Origin: Diphasiastrum complanatum
Taxonomy: Eukaryota; Streptophyta; Lycopodiopsida; Lycopodiales; Lycopodiaceae
Direction of reading: 5' to 3'
Assembly (NCBI GenBank): GCA_029204225.1
Contig: CM055104.1
Location: forward strand, 56,634,264 to 56,698,263
Length of the DNA stretch: 64,000 bases
Shown here piece after piece: positions 1-11,319 of this stretch. The notes beneath the pieces are model-generated. The model was not told where the DNA came from. It saw only the letters and a list, made by a program, of their open reading frames with translations, and did no database searches. Each line of letters starts with the position of its first letter. The first letter of the stretch is position 1. The position numbers and the translations under genes were made by a program.

Positions 1-1347
1 GTCCTCTCAGCAAGTTGACTTATTCAGCTGTGACTGGTATGCCATTAAAAATGTAGAATACTTTTCATCAGTTAAATTTGTAGCAATGAACATTGTACTT
101 GTTTTACGAACATTACATCTAGCGAAAAAATCTACAAAAATTGCAAATGGTAAATACCAATACAGTCTATTGGTTTTTTGAACCTGTGCTACATTTTATG
201 CAGTTTTGAATGTCCATAAAAAACTTCGATCTAAAACTTTCTGCTGAGGTAAAATCGGAAGAAACCCATTCCTCACTTAAAAATGTGGTAGAGGTAGAGT
301 TTCTAGTTTTCCATTCAAACCATTTTTGCATGGTATGTACAGAGAATCATAAAAAAAAATGCCAAAATCAAACCATCCATCAAGTTAGTTTAACTTCAAA
401 GTCGGGCAGTCTTTTTTTGACGGGCAACAATATATTATCCAATCACATATCTAGACCCTGCCAGACGGAAGTTTTGAACTGGCTAAAAATATGCCCAAAA
501 AATTGTAAAAAAGATTTGTCCGACAAACACCGTTACCGTCTTGCACACATGTAAAAATATTATTGGGACATGTGGACGTCGAATAGTTGAAAAATAAAAA
601 AAAAATCTTTACAAAGGGCCCTTATAGCACTTGGACCTCCCCTAATGGCTACATCACATGCAATAATGTCTAGTTGTCATATGTGACATGCATGTAGATG
701 TAGATCATGAAATGGCCAAACCTGGGCTATAAAAACTCAAGGTACCATAAATGCATAAAGTCCAAGTTGTCCAAAGTGACATGCAAGGCATGGAAGAGTT
801 GTTATGGACAAATGCAAATGAATTTGTACATTAATAGTGTAAAAATTGTCCCATGTAGAAAGTAGGTAGATGTAGGTGGATAAACATGCATGCAAAGTTA
901 TATGTGTCACTATTTTGGTAGATTACACCTTCAGATGTGAAGAAAAGAAGTTGCATGCTAGTACTACCATGAGCTATTATCATTTCTTATATATGTAGGT
1001 GGGAATCCTCACTATTCTTGATGATGAATCAAGCATTGTAGCAAATTCATGTCAATTTGAACTTTGTAATTGTAAGCTTGTAATGCGATTATCTCTCTAA
1101 CTCGAGGAGAGCCTTTTTCTCATGTAATTAAATTACATTGTATTTTCTCACATGTGTGGAATCTAATTGCTTTTGATTATTTGCATTATAGATTGTGATC
1201 TAGCCTTGGATGCTAGTATTAGATTGTCAATTTCACTCTACATGTGGTTCATGTGCTATCACAAAGCTTAGGGAATGTCATTAACACATTTGTGGTTTCT
1301 TCACACGTGTGTACTTGCTGGTTTTTTCACAACATATGCTTTGATTG
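1..1347. other. Intergenic DNA, no gene recognised
   Basis: AT-rich sequence with no ORF that resembles a known protein. The ORF at 210-554 has no recognisable domain and biased low-complexity content. At 1302-1311 there is a CACACGTGTG palindrome, a word that recurs near the ends of several LTRs in this window, so part of this stretch may be older retroelement sequence. Confidence 0.5.
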
Positions 1348-1780
1348 TGAAATATTTCAGATTAATTAAGATCCAAATCCATAAAATGATCTTGGGTTAG
1401 AAAGACAACACATCACCAATCTTGCCAATGTAGAAAAATCAACATCTACTCTAAGAATGAGATGCAAACTCTAATAAAATTAAAGTAAGCTACTGTATTT
1501 TACACATGTGGATCTGAAAATAGCATTTATTGAACATTCTACACATAGAATTGCAAGAAATCACAAGTATAGTGCACCAATGGTTAGTAGAGTCCAAGAG
1601 AACCATGTATAAGCATGAATGAGATAAGAGAGAGTGTGTGATCCCTCTTTCCACAAGTTACATCCTTTTATAACAGGTCCAAAACTTAAATTGCCACTTC
1701 GTTTCCCTCCACAATAAAAAACCCTTACCAATACTATATTTCATTTCTTCAAATGCCTCTTATGGTGAATGCAAAATACA
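1348..1780 (-). repeat. Copia-type LTR copy (family W), old and partial
   Basis: This segment matches, base for base over long stretches, the LTR at 37073-37819 and part of that at 25084-25557. Shared blocks are the left end (TTTCAGAT..AAGATCC), the GATCTGAAAATAGCATTTA block near 1510, and the TACATCCTTTTATA block near 1664. Read on the minus strand the last block gives a TATA box (TATAAAAGGATGTA). Where the sister copies carry 68-132 bp of GA repeat, this one has only about ten bases, near 1627-1640. The right end fades into unrelated sequence, so the outer boundary is uncertain. No internal region is attached, so it is a solo LTR or a truncated copy. Confidence 0.65.
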
Positions 1781-2577
1781 ACATGGATCTTCTCCTTTCA
1801 ATCAATATTGTATCATTTCATGCCAGGATGATTACGTGTATACATGTAATTGGCCCACAACTCACTCATTCATGAAATTACTACTTGAATTTTTATAAAG
1901 ACCTTGCATAACAAGATACAATAAATAAAACTAAATTTTTTTTTACTCAACCTTATGCTCCAAAGATATGTAATGAACTAAAGCTTTCGTATAAAAGGTT
2001 GTGTGATTTGCCACCAACCAACAAGCCACAATAATGAGAATGCTAGTAATAAACATCACATAAAGTGTTGTTATTTGGGCTCAAGATACATTCAATTAAT
2101 CGGAAAATGAAAAAAAAAAATCGTAATTTAAATGAATATAAAACAATCATGATGACCCATATTAGTGCTCAAATATAGCCACAAACAACAATTTGGCTCT
2201 TAGCAAATCATGATAAAAGATAACTGCTATTGCTCCAAAGCAGTCAGAATTTTGTATAAACAATTTCATACACAGCACTGTCGCTAGTTCATGTAGACCA
2301 GCCTGATCTAGCTAGGTCGATAGTCCTACTTCCTGCCTTACTCCGAAGTTCAAAGTTAGAAATTTAACAAACTATTTGCACCAGTACAATCACCTAAGTA
2401 CACACTCAAAAATCTGAAAACTACACCATTTTATTGTTCACTCTAGCATTTGATGACACTTGCAATTGAGGCAAGCAACATATAGATACGAGTCATAGTT
2501 AGAAACAAGATCTCTGATCAATTGGCATGTTGGACGCAGCTAAAACGTCCTCAGAAAATCAAACAATGTGGGTCGTA
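1781..2577. other. Intergenic DNA, no gene recognised
   Basis: AT-rich sequence lying just downstream of the minus-strand lectin-like gene, so it should include that gene's 3' untranslated region and polyadenylation signals. I see no coding capacity or repeat in it. Confidence 0.4.
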
Positions 2578-3108
2578 TCATGGGTTTAGAGTATAAATAG
2601 TATAAAATGCATCATTATAATCTGGTTGATATATTGAATACTTAGCCACACGGCAAAGGTAAGTAAGTTTGGAGCCCTCCTGCCAAAATTGCAATTGAAG
2701 ATACGAATTAGCACCATATAATCCACATGGTGTTTGGGCCCAAATAGACGGAGAGTTTCTGGTATACACTGGTGCAGTATAACCTGTGCGGTAGATCGCA
2801 AAGCCATAAATGCTATCTACTTTTGCATAACAAAAGGTACCAAATCCTTTAGTAGGCGATTTCCAGATGGGGTTGTAATCGACAAAATCCTTGAGCTGTG
2901 ATGGGTTATGTACCATAAAAACGCAATTGGGCTCCATAGAAGCCCAATATCCATTCTCGCTTTCCATAAATTGTCCTTGATAAAGAATTTGTCCCTCATA
3001 CAAAAACCTATCCCCAATTCTGAAGATTGGAAATCTCTGTGAGTATGTTGGAACTGTGAGCAATGCCAATGCTAGTATTACAATCAACTCAACTATTTCC
3101 TTCTCCAT
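2578..3108 (-). CDS. Secreted GNA/bulb-type lectin-like protein, degenerate sugar-binding sites
   Basis: A 176-residue ORF starting at the ATG at 3108. The same frame stays open upstream, but only through a CT repeat that would encode a run of Ser-Leu, so the internal ATG is the better start. Residues 1-24 (EKEIVELIVILALALL core) look like a signal peptide with cleavage near TYSQ, so the product is probably secreted. Residues 32-152 follow the beta-prism pattern of GNA-type lectins: a GDRFLYEGQILYQGQF opening, then NCVFMVHN, PIW, a Cys at 93 with FAIYR, and SIWAQTPCG. Four cysteines (62, 93, 128, 152) could form disulfides. The mannose-site motif QxDxNxVxY is not kept: site one reads E59, N61, V63, M65, H67, and in site two only Tyr106 remains. 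Sugar binding as in classic GNA is therefore doubtful. The fold call is by motif reading, and a different secreted beta-rich family is possible. Confidence 0.55.
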   Translation of the reverse strand: MEKEIVELIVILALALLTVPTYSQRFPIFRIGDRFLYEGQILYQGQFMESENGYWASMEPNCVFMVHNPSQLKDFVDYNPIWKSPTKGFGTFCYAKVDSIYGFAIYRTGYTAPVYTRNSPSIWAQTPCGLYGANSYLQLQFWQEGSKLTYLCRVAKYSIYQPDYNDAFYTIYTLNP

Positions 3109-3137
3109 CTTACAAGAACTAGTGTTTTTGTGTGTGC

Positions 3138-3141
<4 letters not shown>

Positions 3142-3217
<76 letters not shown>
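3142..3217. repeat. (GA)n microsatellite, 76 bp, in the 5' leader of the lectin-like gene
   Basis: A perfect GA tract on the plus strand, CT on the coding strand, 34 bp before the proposed start codon at 3108. The position fits a pyrimidine-rich 5' untranslated leader. CT tracts next to transcription starts are common in plants, where GAGA-binding BBR/BPC factors can act on them; that role is inference here. Confidence 0.85.
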
Positions 3218-3221
<4 letters not shown>

Positions 3222-3243
3222 TGAAGCAAAACATTTGCTCCAC

Positions 3244-3256
3244 CTATCTAAATAGG
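3244..3256 (-). promoter_or_regulatory. Possible TATA element of the lectin-like gene
   Basis: The minus strand reads CCTATTTAGATAG about 27 bp before the CT tract. The spacing would put transcription start at or near the tract. The match to a TATA box is imperfect, so this is a suggestion only. Confidence 0.3.
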
Positions 3257-3629
3257 AGTATCCCATGCAAGTTCTGTAAAACAAAGACAATGGTGCATGC
3301 GCGTTTAACTTTTCTTCTCATTTGGATGTGGACAAGGGATAAAGGAAGACCTCCTCCAAGAGCTTCAAAATTAGAAATAGAGGTCTCAAAATAGATGTGC
3401 TTGACCTTACATTTGTAGACTTCTTACATATTTTTCATATTTAGTAAGTGAACCATACAAATATGTAAGATTCGTTACATCAAATTTGTCCTTAGCTTCT
3501 CATTTGTACTAAATGAATCTTACAGCTTTCTAAGGTTCGACTGATGAGGTCTATTTTTAAAAACTGATTTCTTTGGCTTGTAAGAATGTTGCACAAGAAA
3601 CAAATTCCCAACAGTGCTTTATGTGTTGA

Positions 3630-5010
3630 AAAGCCATCTTTTTATTTGGATGTATCCATAAATGTTGACATCAAAACAAGGTGAAGGTCATCATCCAAAT
3701 ATGGCATGGAGGTGGGTCCACTCCACTATTCCAAGGACATGTGTTGCATTTTTCAAAGTTTGCACCACCAAACTCCAATTCTCAAGCATTGACCATGGCT
3801 ATCAATGGTTGTATACGCCAACAGGCAGTACAAGTTTTTCAAAGAAGGGCATGTCATTGCAAAAAATAAATGGTGTAATACCTTCCTTCTAATTTGGATG
3901 CATAAGGTGATGGAAAGTCATCTTAATTTGGATGTATTTATAAATGTTGACATTACATGAAATGTAAAAGGCATACATGGGATGGAGGAGGGTCCACAGT
4001 ATTCCAAGGGCATGAGTTTCATTTATCAAAGCTTCAACTCCCAAGCTGGCCATGGCTATCAATGCTTGTTTACACTCGCATGCAGCGCAAGTTTTTCAAA
4101 GAAGAAAGAGCATGTCATTGCAAAAAATAAGTGGTGTAATACTTTCCTTCTTATTTCGCTGCATAAGGTGATGGAAAATCATCTCAATTTAGATGTATTT
4201 ATAAAAGTTGATATTACATGAAAGGTAAAGGCCGGCAGTTGTCCAAACATGGAATGGAGGTGGGTCCACCTCAATATTCCAAGGGCATGATTTTCATTTA
4301 TCAAAGCTTCAACTCCCAAGCTCCAAGTCTCAGGCATTGGCTAGGGGTGCCTATGCTTTATTATTTATAGCATTAGGTAGTGCAAAAAAAAAAAAGTTGC
4401 AACAAGTAAATGGTGTGGTACTTTTCTTCTTATTTGGATGTATAACATGATGGAAAATCATCTGTATTAAGATGTGTTTATCAATGTCAAGAGTACATGC
4501 AAGGTGAAGGCCGATAGTCATCTAGACATGGCATGGATGTTTGTCTACATTAATACTCCAAGGTCTATATAAGGTATGGTTCCTTTCTTCTTATTTTGAT
4601 GCATAAGTTGATGGAAAGTCATCTTTTTTTGGATATATTTATAAATTTTTACATTACATGCCAAGTGAAGGCCGACAATTGTCATGGAAGTAGGTCCACC
4701 TCAATATTGTTGTTATTTAAATGTGTAAGGTGATGAAAAATCATTTTTATTTAGATGTATTTATCAATGTTGACATTACATGCAAGGTGAAGGCCATTAG
4801 CGATTCACAAGTGGCATGGAGGTTGGTCTACATCAACATTTTAAGATGTGGGTCCATATATGGTGTAGTACTTTTCTTCTTATTTGTTGGATAAGGTGAT
4901 GAAAACTCATCTTTATGTGGATGTACTTATGAATGTTGACATTACATGTCGGTAAAGGCAGATAGTTGTCTAGGCATGGAAGTAGCTCCACCTCAATATT
5001 CAAAGTTTTG
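3630..5010. repeat. Decayed tandem repeat array, seven copies
   Basis: The phrase GATGTATTTATAAATGTTGA, followed by CATTACATG and then GGTGAAGGC and a GGAGGTGGGTCCAC block, recurs with mutations at about 3650, 3931, 4191, 4472, 4631, 4755 and 4921. Spacing is 282, 260, 281, 159, 124 and 166 bp, so the first copies are near full length (about 270 bp) and the later ones carry deletions. No coding signal persists across copies. The array lies upstream of the lectin-like gene. Confidence 0.75.
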
Positions 5011-6539
5011 TGTTTTAATGTTTGGGAAAGCCGACATTCTCTGAGAATGGAACCTACAACTCTGTTAAAATAACAAAATAGGAGAAATTTAGTAGGACTA
5101 TAAAGTCTCAAAAATTGATTGTTTCAAAAATAGAATGGAGTTTGGATGGCTAGATAATTTTCTACTAGAAAGTATGCTTGAGTACTTAACGCGATGACAT
5201 TTGTTTTCAGACTTTGACCTAAAAAAGAGTAAGCCTTTTTAGTATTTTATAGATTATCTAATTTTAGGCTATAATAGTGGGGTTTTTAGTTAATCTCTAA
5301 GTTATCTTAAAAAAATGTCAAAAAATACATATTTTTAGTAGAGAACTACAGGTTTTTTGTACAAAATTCATAAAACCATCATAATTAGAAATGATATAAC
5401 ATTTCAAGACAACACATGTTTGTTAAACTCCATATCCCATTATAATACAAAAGAGCTTAAATTATATTTACATATGTTTTTTCAAAGTAAATTTTCTATG
5501 GAAATTTCAGTAATGCCTCTCAATTCAACAGACTGACTTAGATTCTTATAATACTAGGTTTATCCATCTGATATCTCTCAACAAAACATACGACTATAAG
5601 AAAATACACTAGCAACAAAGCGTTAATGTTCATTTTTAGACATCAAGCAATGTTGAGTTCATTAACAATTGAATCTTGTATGACAGTAAGAACTGAACAA
5701 AGGATAAAAGAGCACGATCAACTCGATTCATCTACTATGCAGGATAGAACACCAAAGACTTAGAGTTACATACAGTCTCAACGATAGAACAAAGTAAGAC
5801 GCAAACTCTCGATGATACATTATACTAAAAATGAGGTGAATATAGGAACAAGTTTGAATTTGACACACTCTTTAAACAAGAGGGCGTGATGTTCTATATA
5901 ATAAAAGCTTATCCAATCTAAACTATTGAGATGTTGACATGTGTATGAGTTGATGAATTGGTACTCTACCATGTCATTCTAAACTAATTATTTGATTACG
6001 CATGCAAAGTCGCAACTATAGAAATAGTCGTGAATGCTTCGACTGGATTATAGAATATTCGAGATTCACACTTATCCATTTATTAGGACATGTTGCTTCA
6101 TATGTTCTTTCATTAAAGTATATATCTTTATAGGATCTTCGAAGTAAGGCCTTTGTAGTGGTTCCTTAGTCTTCTTATGTATTTGAATTCGATTGAGTAA
6201 AGTCGAATATATTTCTTTGTTCATCTTTATGACTTTACTAAGATATCACAAACTTGTCATTTTCTCAACATTTTTGGATCCGTAAAGACAAGTCGGCCAT
6301 AGGAGGTCCATAGAGCTTTTTAACAATTTTTGTCAGAGATTTGACTACCATTTGAGAATGAAGGATTTCTCATTGTAGAGAGAGAAGTATAAGTTTTTTT
6401 AAATGCTCTAAAATGCTCATTTCTTGCATGAAACGAAACATGTGAACACTAAAAAATCTCATAAACATGAGAGCGACCTTGGTTGTGGTATCAAACTATA
6501 TAAAAATCCACTGAGAAACATAATACAATAGAGGAGATC

Positions 6540-6541
<2 letters not shown>
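5011..6541. other. Intergenic DNA, no gene recognised
   Basis: AT-rich sequence. ORFs here are short, without domains, and none is supported by repeat or gene context. Confidence 0.4.

Positions 6542-6611
<70 letters not shown>
6542..6611. repeat. (GA)n microsatellite, 70 bp
   Basis: A perfect GA tract. The flanks do not match the LTR family that carries the similar tracts at 25218 and 37384, so this one is independent or its host repeat is too decayed to see. Confidence 0.85.
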
Positions 6612-6614
<3 letters not shown>

Positions 6615-6799
6615 GCTACAAGATTGTAAGCCAATAAACACACCCATCTAACTAGGTAAAAAGCTTTTCAAGCTTGATGAGTCACACCATTTGCTACTAC
6701 ATTGTATATACTGTTCATAGGAAGATTGATTTACCATACAAAGACTAGGCCAAATATATGCTATGTTATTGATATTGTGTGTTAATTCATGGCAAACCC

Positions 6800-7120
6800 C
6801 CTATTGATACGCAATGGAAGGCAGCCAAGGACATTGTCCAGTATGTTTAGGGCACTTATGACTATGGCTTAGTATACAGGAAGTAGGAGGGTTTACCAGA
6901 GTTTTGTGGTTTTGTAGATGCAGATTTGAAAGGTGACTATGATGATCTAGGTCACCCACAAGGTATGCATTTCAATTTTGTAGTAGTTTATTTTGTTAGT
7001 GTAGTAAGAAGCAAAGCACTATTGTTCTATCCACAATAGAAGTCGAGTATAAAGAAATTTGTAGTACAACCAAGAAAGCTATTTGATTGAGGCAAATCTT
7101 GGTGAGAAATTGATGTGAAG
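6800..7120 (+). pseudogene. Copia RNase H relic
   Basis: Broken frames read as a Ty1/copia RT-RNase H tail: WKAAKDIVQYV, then TYDYGLVYR, GFVDADLKGDYDD (the DAD..GD signature of the copia RNase H), and then degraded STIEVEYKEI, which matches the family's usual S.AEAEY motif. Stops and frameshifts interrupt it. It is too short for a working enzyme. Confidence 0.65.
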
Positions 7121-7289
7121 CAAGAAAATTCTATGACTGTACATAGATACAATCAGAGTGGCATTCAGCTAGAGTGGCATTCAGCTAGTGAAGAATCCAA
7201 TAGAAACAAGAAGCTACTCTACATTACTCGGTAGAGATATATCGTTAACATGCTTTTAGAATTCGATTTCATGAATTGCAAGGAAGGGA

Positions 7290-7530
7290 TATCCATTTTA
7301 GTCAATATATGCAATGATTTCTACTAGGCCTGACCTTGCATATGTTGTCATCTCTTTGAGCCATTTTATAGCTAATCTTAGAATGATCGACTAGAAGGCT
7401 CTATTAAGAGTCATTCAATATATTTGAGCGACAATGGATCACTACATCTGCTATGGAAAGATTGATCCAAATGATATCCATACACTACATGGATATAGAT
7501 GCAAATTGGGCAGGTGATATTGACATGAGG
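7290..7530 (+). pseudogene. Second copia RT-RNase H relic, cut by copia element 1
   Basis: Reads as ISTRPDLAYVVISLSHF, then KALLRVIQYI and finally a DANWAGDID motif at the end, all typical of the copia RT/RNase H junction. The reading stops at 7530, exactly where homology to the element 1 LTR starts. It follows another RNase H relic closely, so two copies of the same domain were brought together by deletion or nested insertion. Confidence 0.65.
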
Positions 7531-8211
7531 GGGCCATGTCCATGGTGTTTCCATTGTATTTCATGTTATACATACAAGGTATGTGAATTGAGCACATAAC
7601 CTTCTAGTATAGATTGTTTGAGTTAGGTAGATTCAATTTCGACATGCAACTGTTTAGATAATATACAATGTCATATTGTATGCATGCAAGCCACATGCAA
7701 TCAGTACATGCAACATGCAAAGTAGTTTATGTGATCTACACATGTCTAGGCAGTTTTAAGAGTGACATGCAGTACATGCAATATCCATGCATGTAGTTAC
7801 ACATGTGGATCTCTGGTAGGTGAATTAGTTCAGTTAAGTGGCCTTTCCATGCAACTCCACTATAGGAATTGGAGTCTCTCTCATGTAGGAAAATCTTGGC
7901 ATGTTTGCCATATTGTGAATAATGAGATTTTGGTGTTTTGGACTCATTCTCTCTCTACCCGAGTTTTTCATGATTGATTTTCTCTCTCTACCCGAGAGCA
8001 GCCTGTTTTTCCCATACTGAGCACTTAGAATTATTTCTGACATTTATTTCTCATAATGAGAAGTTAGATTTTTTCATCAGATGTATGCCATTGTGCTCTT
8101 GTCATAGATTTTTCAAGTATACTATTCTCTGATCAATCTTGTGCAATCACAACACCTCAGTAAGCTCCTGTAAAGTGTGTGGTGAAGTTTACACGTGCTA
8201 AAAACTTCACA
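7531..8211 (+). repeat. 5' LTR of copia element 1, missing its first ~40 bp
   Basis: Aligns with 13120-13797 of the 3' LTR from the GGGCCATG block to the ACTTCACA end. The 3' LTR begins 40 bp earlier with TGTGAAG; here that start is replaced by an unrelated copia RNase H relic. Twice in its second half it holds the phrase CTCTCTCTACCCGAG. Confidence 0.9.
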
Positions 8212-8223
8212 TGGTATCAGAGC
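8212..8223 (+). other. Primer-binding site of copia element 1 (initiator tRNA-Met)
   Basis: TGGTATCAGAGC directly follows the LTR. This is the standard plant copia site, complementary to the 3' end of initiator tRNA-Met, where reverse transcription is primed. Confidence 0.92.
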
Positions 8224-8980
8224 TTCATGCTTTGAAGAGGTGAGGGTGTATACATCAGATCATCAATGCTTTTGCTTGCAGGAACTCGGATTTGGGAGAG
8301 GGATTCAAACTCGCTAAGAGACAAGCTATCTATGGATCATAAGTGGATCAAAACAAGCCTGATCTGCTCCAGTAGAGCCCTATACGGACAGAGAGCTCAC
8401 ACGTTTGAAATCAGCCCTCATTAATGAGTGCTACTTCTCAAGATTTGATTCAAATTTGATGTTCTATAGCTTGTTGGATAGGTATTGAAGAGTAGAATGT
8501 GTTGCTCAAGTTTCTAAACCAATTCGATTTGTTTTAAGAAGAGTTTTAGGCAATCAGAGAGTTTGAGAGAGTACTCAACTCGTGGGATATGCCAAAGTGA
8601 GCACACACCTGTCATTTTCACCAATTTCATCATTTTTCACTGTCAATCAAGTAGAATTGGATAGAAGTGAGTGTACTGAGGTCTAAGCTTTTCATTTCAC
8701 ACAAATTATCTGTGTTTGAGTTGAAAGTAAGTTCTTAGAGAGTTTTTCAGTACTTTGAAACTCGTGGGAGAGATAGACTTCTTACTTGCATGTGCTTCTT
8801 TTTTGTGAAGCAAGATCCACATTCAAGATAGATTGATTTACTGTGTTGAGAATTTGTTCACACATCTATTGCTAGATTTCATAGGTTGGATCAACATCTG
8901 TGTTAGATCCTAGATTGAGGTAGTAAGCAACATCCTTTCAACTCCATTTTGAGTCATTACTAGAGTTTCTCATAGAGAAG

Positions 8981-9475
8981 ATGTCTTCATCTGGTTCACA
9001 TTTTTTGGAGCACAGTGAGAGATTAACATCTTCCAATTATGCAATGTCAAAAATCAGAATGGAATCATTATTGATTCTACAAGATGTAATGGATATTGTG
9101 AGTGGATCTGAAGAAGAACCTACTACACCTAATGAAACTACAACATTTCACAAAAGAACCAGAATTGCCCTTCATTTCATAAAAATGAATGTAACCAATG
9201 AAGTGTTAAGAGAAATTAGTACATGCACCACTACCAAGGAAGCTTGGGATACTCTAAAAACAATCTATGAAATCAAGAATACTTCTAGATTGCTTACACT
9301 TAGAAACCAAATATTTCTAAGCTATCAGAGAGTAGATGAGAGTGCTTCATCATATGTCATGAGAGTTAAGGATCTTCATCAAGAGTTAGCTGGTATTGGT
9401 GATGCTCTTAAGAACACTGAACTTGTTCAAGTAGTACTTAATGGACTTAGAAATGAGTATGACAGTATTGTGTAG
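8981..9475 (+). pseudogene. Copia element 1 gag, N-terminal part
   Basis: About 164 residues of copia gag (UBN2-type capsid): ERLTSSNYAMSKIRMESLL, then TKEAWDTLKTIYE and LRNQIFLSYQR, and LVQVVLNGL near the end. The usual Trp in the 'NYA.WK' phrase is Ser here. The frame ends at a TAG at 9473-9475; gag reading continues in other frames up to the zinc knuckle near 9750. Gag would package element RNA in the cytoplasm. The N-terminus starts 757 bp after the primer-binding site, a long but normal leader. Confidence 0.8.
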
Positions 9476-9558
9476 ACTTATGCTGTCAGGGAGGATTCTC
9501 CATCCTTGGAGACACTTCAAGGTGTCTCATTGCTAAAGAAAGCAGACAAGAGAACAAG

Positions 9559-10083
9559 ATGTTGAGGATCAATAGACTTTCATTGAAAGATGGTGGAGAT
9601 GACAAAACACTCTTCATCAGAGACAAGTCAAGAGGCAAGGGCAAAGGACAGCAACACTTCAAGAAGGACAAAACCAAGGAAGGTGGTGAGGATCAGTCCT
9701 CACAAGCTGCAACATCCAGTGGCAAGAAGAAGCTGTCAAAGATCAACTGTTTGTTTTGTGGCAAGAAAGGACATTATGCATCAAACTGTTTCAAGAAGAA
9801 GAACCAATCTAAGCAAGCTAACCTTACTAATGAGGATGAGTGTGAGGGTGTAGAGAATGAAATAGAGGATTCATTAATGATGTCTACTTTTTCATCTTTT
9901 CCTTTTAAGAATGAAGAAGTTTGGTGGATAGATAGTGGAGCTAGTTCCCATATGTCTAGGTCTAAAAACTCTTTCACTAGTCTCATGCCATATCTAGGTG
10001 CAAAAAGATCAATCTATACTGCTAATGATGTAGAGTGTAGGATTGAAGGAATAGGTAGTATTCCACTACATGCATCATCTTAA
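9559..10083 (+). pseudogene. Copia element 1 gag zinc knuckle and protease start
   Basis: Residues 64-77 form a CX2CX4HX4C zinc knuckle (C64, C67, H72, C77), which binds RNA in gag nucleocapsids, preceded by a Lys-rich stretch. Residues 122-128 read WWIDSGA, the aspartic protease active site with Asp125. A stop at 10081-10083 cuts the protease; pre-integrase sequence goes on in other frames to about 10330. Confidence 0.85.
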
Positions 10084-10317
10084 AAATCTTTTTGCTTACA
10101 TGATGTACTTTATGTACCTAGATTAACCAAGAATCTTTAGTGTAGGATAGTTGTTTGATAGTGGATTGGATGTCAAATTTCAAGTTGACAAGTGTATAAT
10201 CTCAAGAGAAAATGAAGTTATTGCTAGAGGATCTAGAATTGGTAAGTTGTACAACTAGATTCTAGAGAGAGTGCTAACATTTTAGATATTGCTTATGAGA
10301 CCAAGGTTCTACAGGAG

Positions 10318-11316
10318 GATCTGTGGCATAAGAGATTGGGACATCCCAATTTCAAAGCCATGCAATCTATGGTCAAGGAAGGAAAAGTTGTTGGACTACC
10401 AAAGACATTGTCAAAGGAGCTTCTACCTTGTGAAGCATGTGTGCTGGCAAAATCACATAGAAGGCCTTTTTCTAGATCAAGCATAAAGACAAAGCAACCA
10501 TTTGAACTAGTGCACTCTGATGTTCATTTCTCATCAAAAGCAAAGGAGGATCAAATTGCTTTGTTTCCTTTGTGGATGATTATACAAGATATTCTTGAAT
10601 CTATATGTTGTCTTCTAAAGCCGTGGTCTATGATGTTTTTATTACTTTCAAAGCTTATGTAGAAAAGCAGTTTTCTTTCAAGTTGAAAGCTTTGAGAAGT
10701 GATAGTGGAGGAGAATACACCTCCAATAAGTTTGAAGACTTTTGTGAGATAGAGGGCATTTAAAGAGAGTTTTCTTGTTCATATACTCCTCAAGAAAATG
10801 GAGTTGCTGAGAGAAAAGCAGTTTTCTTTCAAGTTGAAAGCTTTGAGAAGTGATAGTGGAGGAGAATACACCTCCAATAAATTTAAAGACTTTTGTGAGA
10901 GAGAGGGCATTCAAAGAGAGTTTTTTTATTCATATACTTCTCAGGAAAATGGAGTTGCTGAGAGAAAAAATAGAACTTTGTGTGAATGTGCAAAAGCCAT
11001 TAGGCTGGAAGCTTCTCTTCCTAAAGAATTTTGGGGAGAGGCAGTTGCATGTGCAAATGATCTTTGTAATAGGCTTCCAAATATTGCAATAGGAGGAAAA
11101 ACACCATTTGAGATGTTGTATAAGAAAAAGCCTAAGGTAGATCATCTTAGGATTTTTGGTTGTGTATGCTTTGTGCATGTGCCTTTAGAAACTAGGAAGA
11201 AGGAAGATCCTAGTGTTGTTAAAGGAATTTTTGTAGGATATGCATCCACTAAAAAAGCATACAAAGTATATCTTCCCTCTACTGACAAAAATGTTGTTAG
11301 TAGAGATGTTGGATGA
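10318..11316 (+). pseudogene. Copia element 1 integrase, frameshifted and internally duplicated
   Basis: Begins with the pre-integrase phrase LWHKRLGHPNFKAMQS and the zinc-binding CEACVLAKSHRRPF (10336-10470). The first catalytic Asp is in LVHSDVHFSS near 10510. A frameshift near 10560 follows. The second catalytic Asp (RSDSGGEY) and the Glu (QENGVAERKN) are found in 10798-11316, and also in an out-of-frame earlier copy, because 151 bp are tandemly repeated (10663-10813 and 10814-10964). The C-terminus carries the copia phrase GIFVGYASTKKAYKVYLPS. The enzyme would insert element cDNA into the genome, but cannot work as it stands. Confidence 0.88.
10663..10964 (+). repeat. 151-bp tandem duplication in the integrase core
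   Basis: The block from AAAAGCAGTTTTCTTTCAAG to GAGTTGCTGAGAG occurs twice, offset by 151 bp (10663 and 10814). The junctions share AGAAAA, suggesting slippage or repair at microhomology. Because 151 is not a multiple of three it shifts the pol frame. The two copies differ at several bases (for example a stop at the start of the AAAGAGAG phrase in copy one), so the event is not recent. Confidence 0.92.
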
Positions 11317-11319
11317 TGC

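Noticed and set aside
210-554. 114-aa ORF
   Set aside because: No recognisable family, no context and low-complexity composition.
8212-8223. tRNA gene
   Set aside because: The tRNA-Met similarity here is a retrotransposon primer site; no cloverleaf surrounds it, and none was seen elsewhere.
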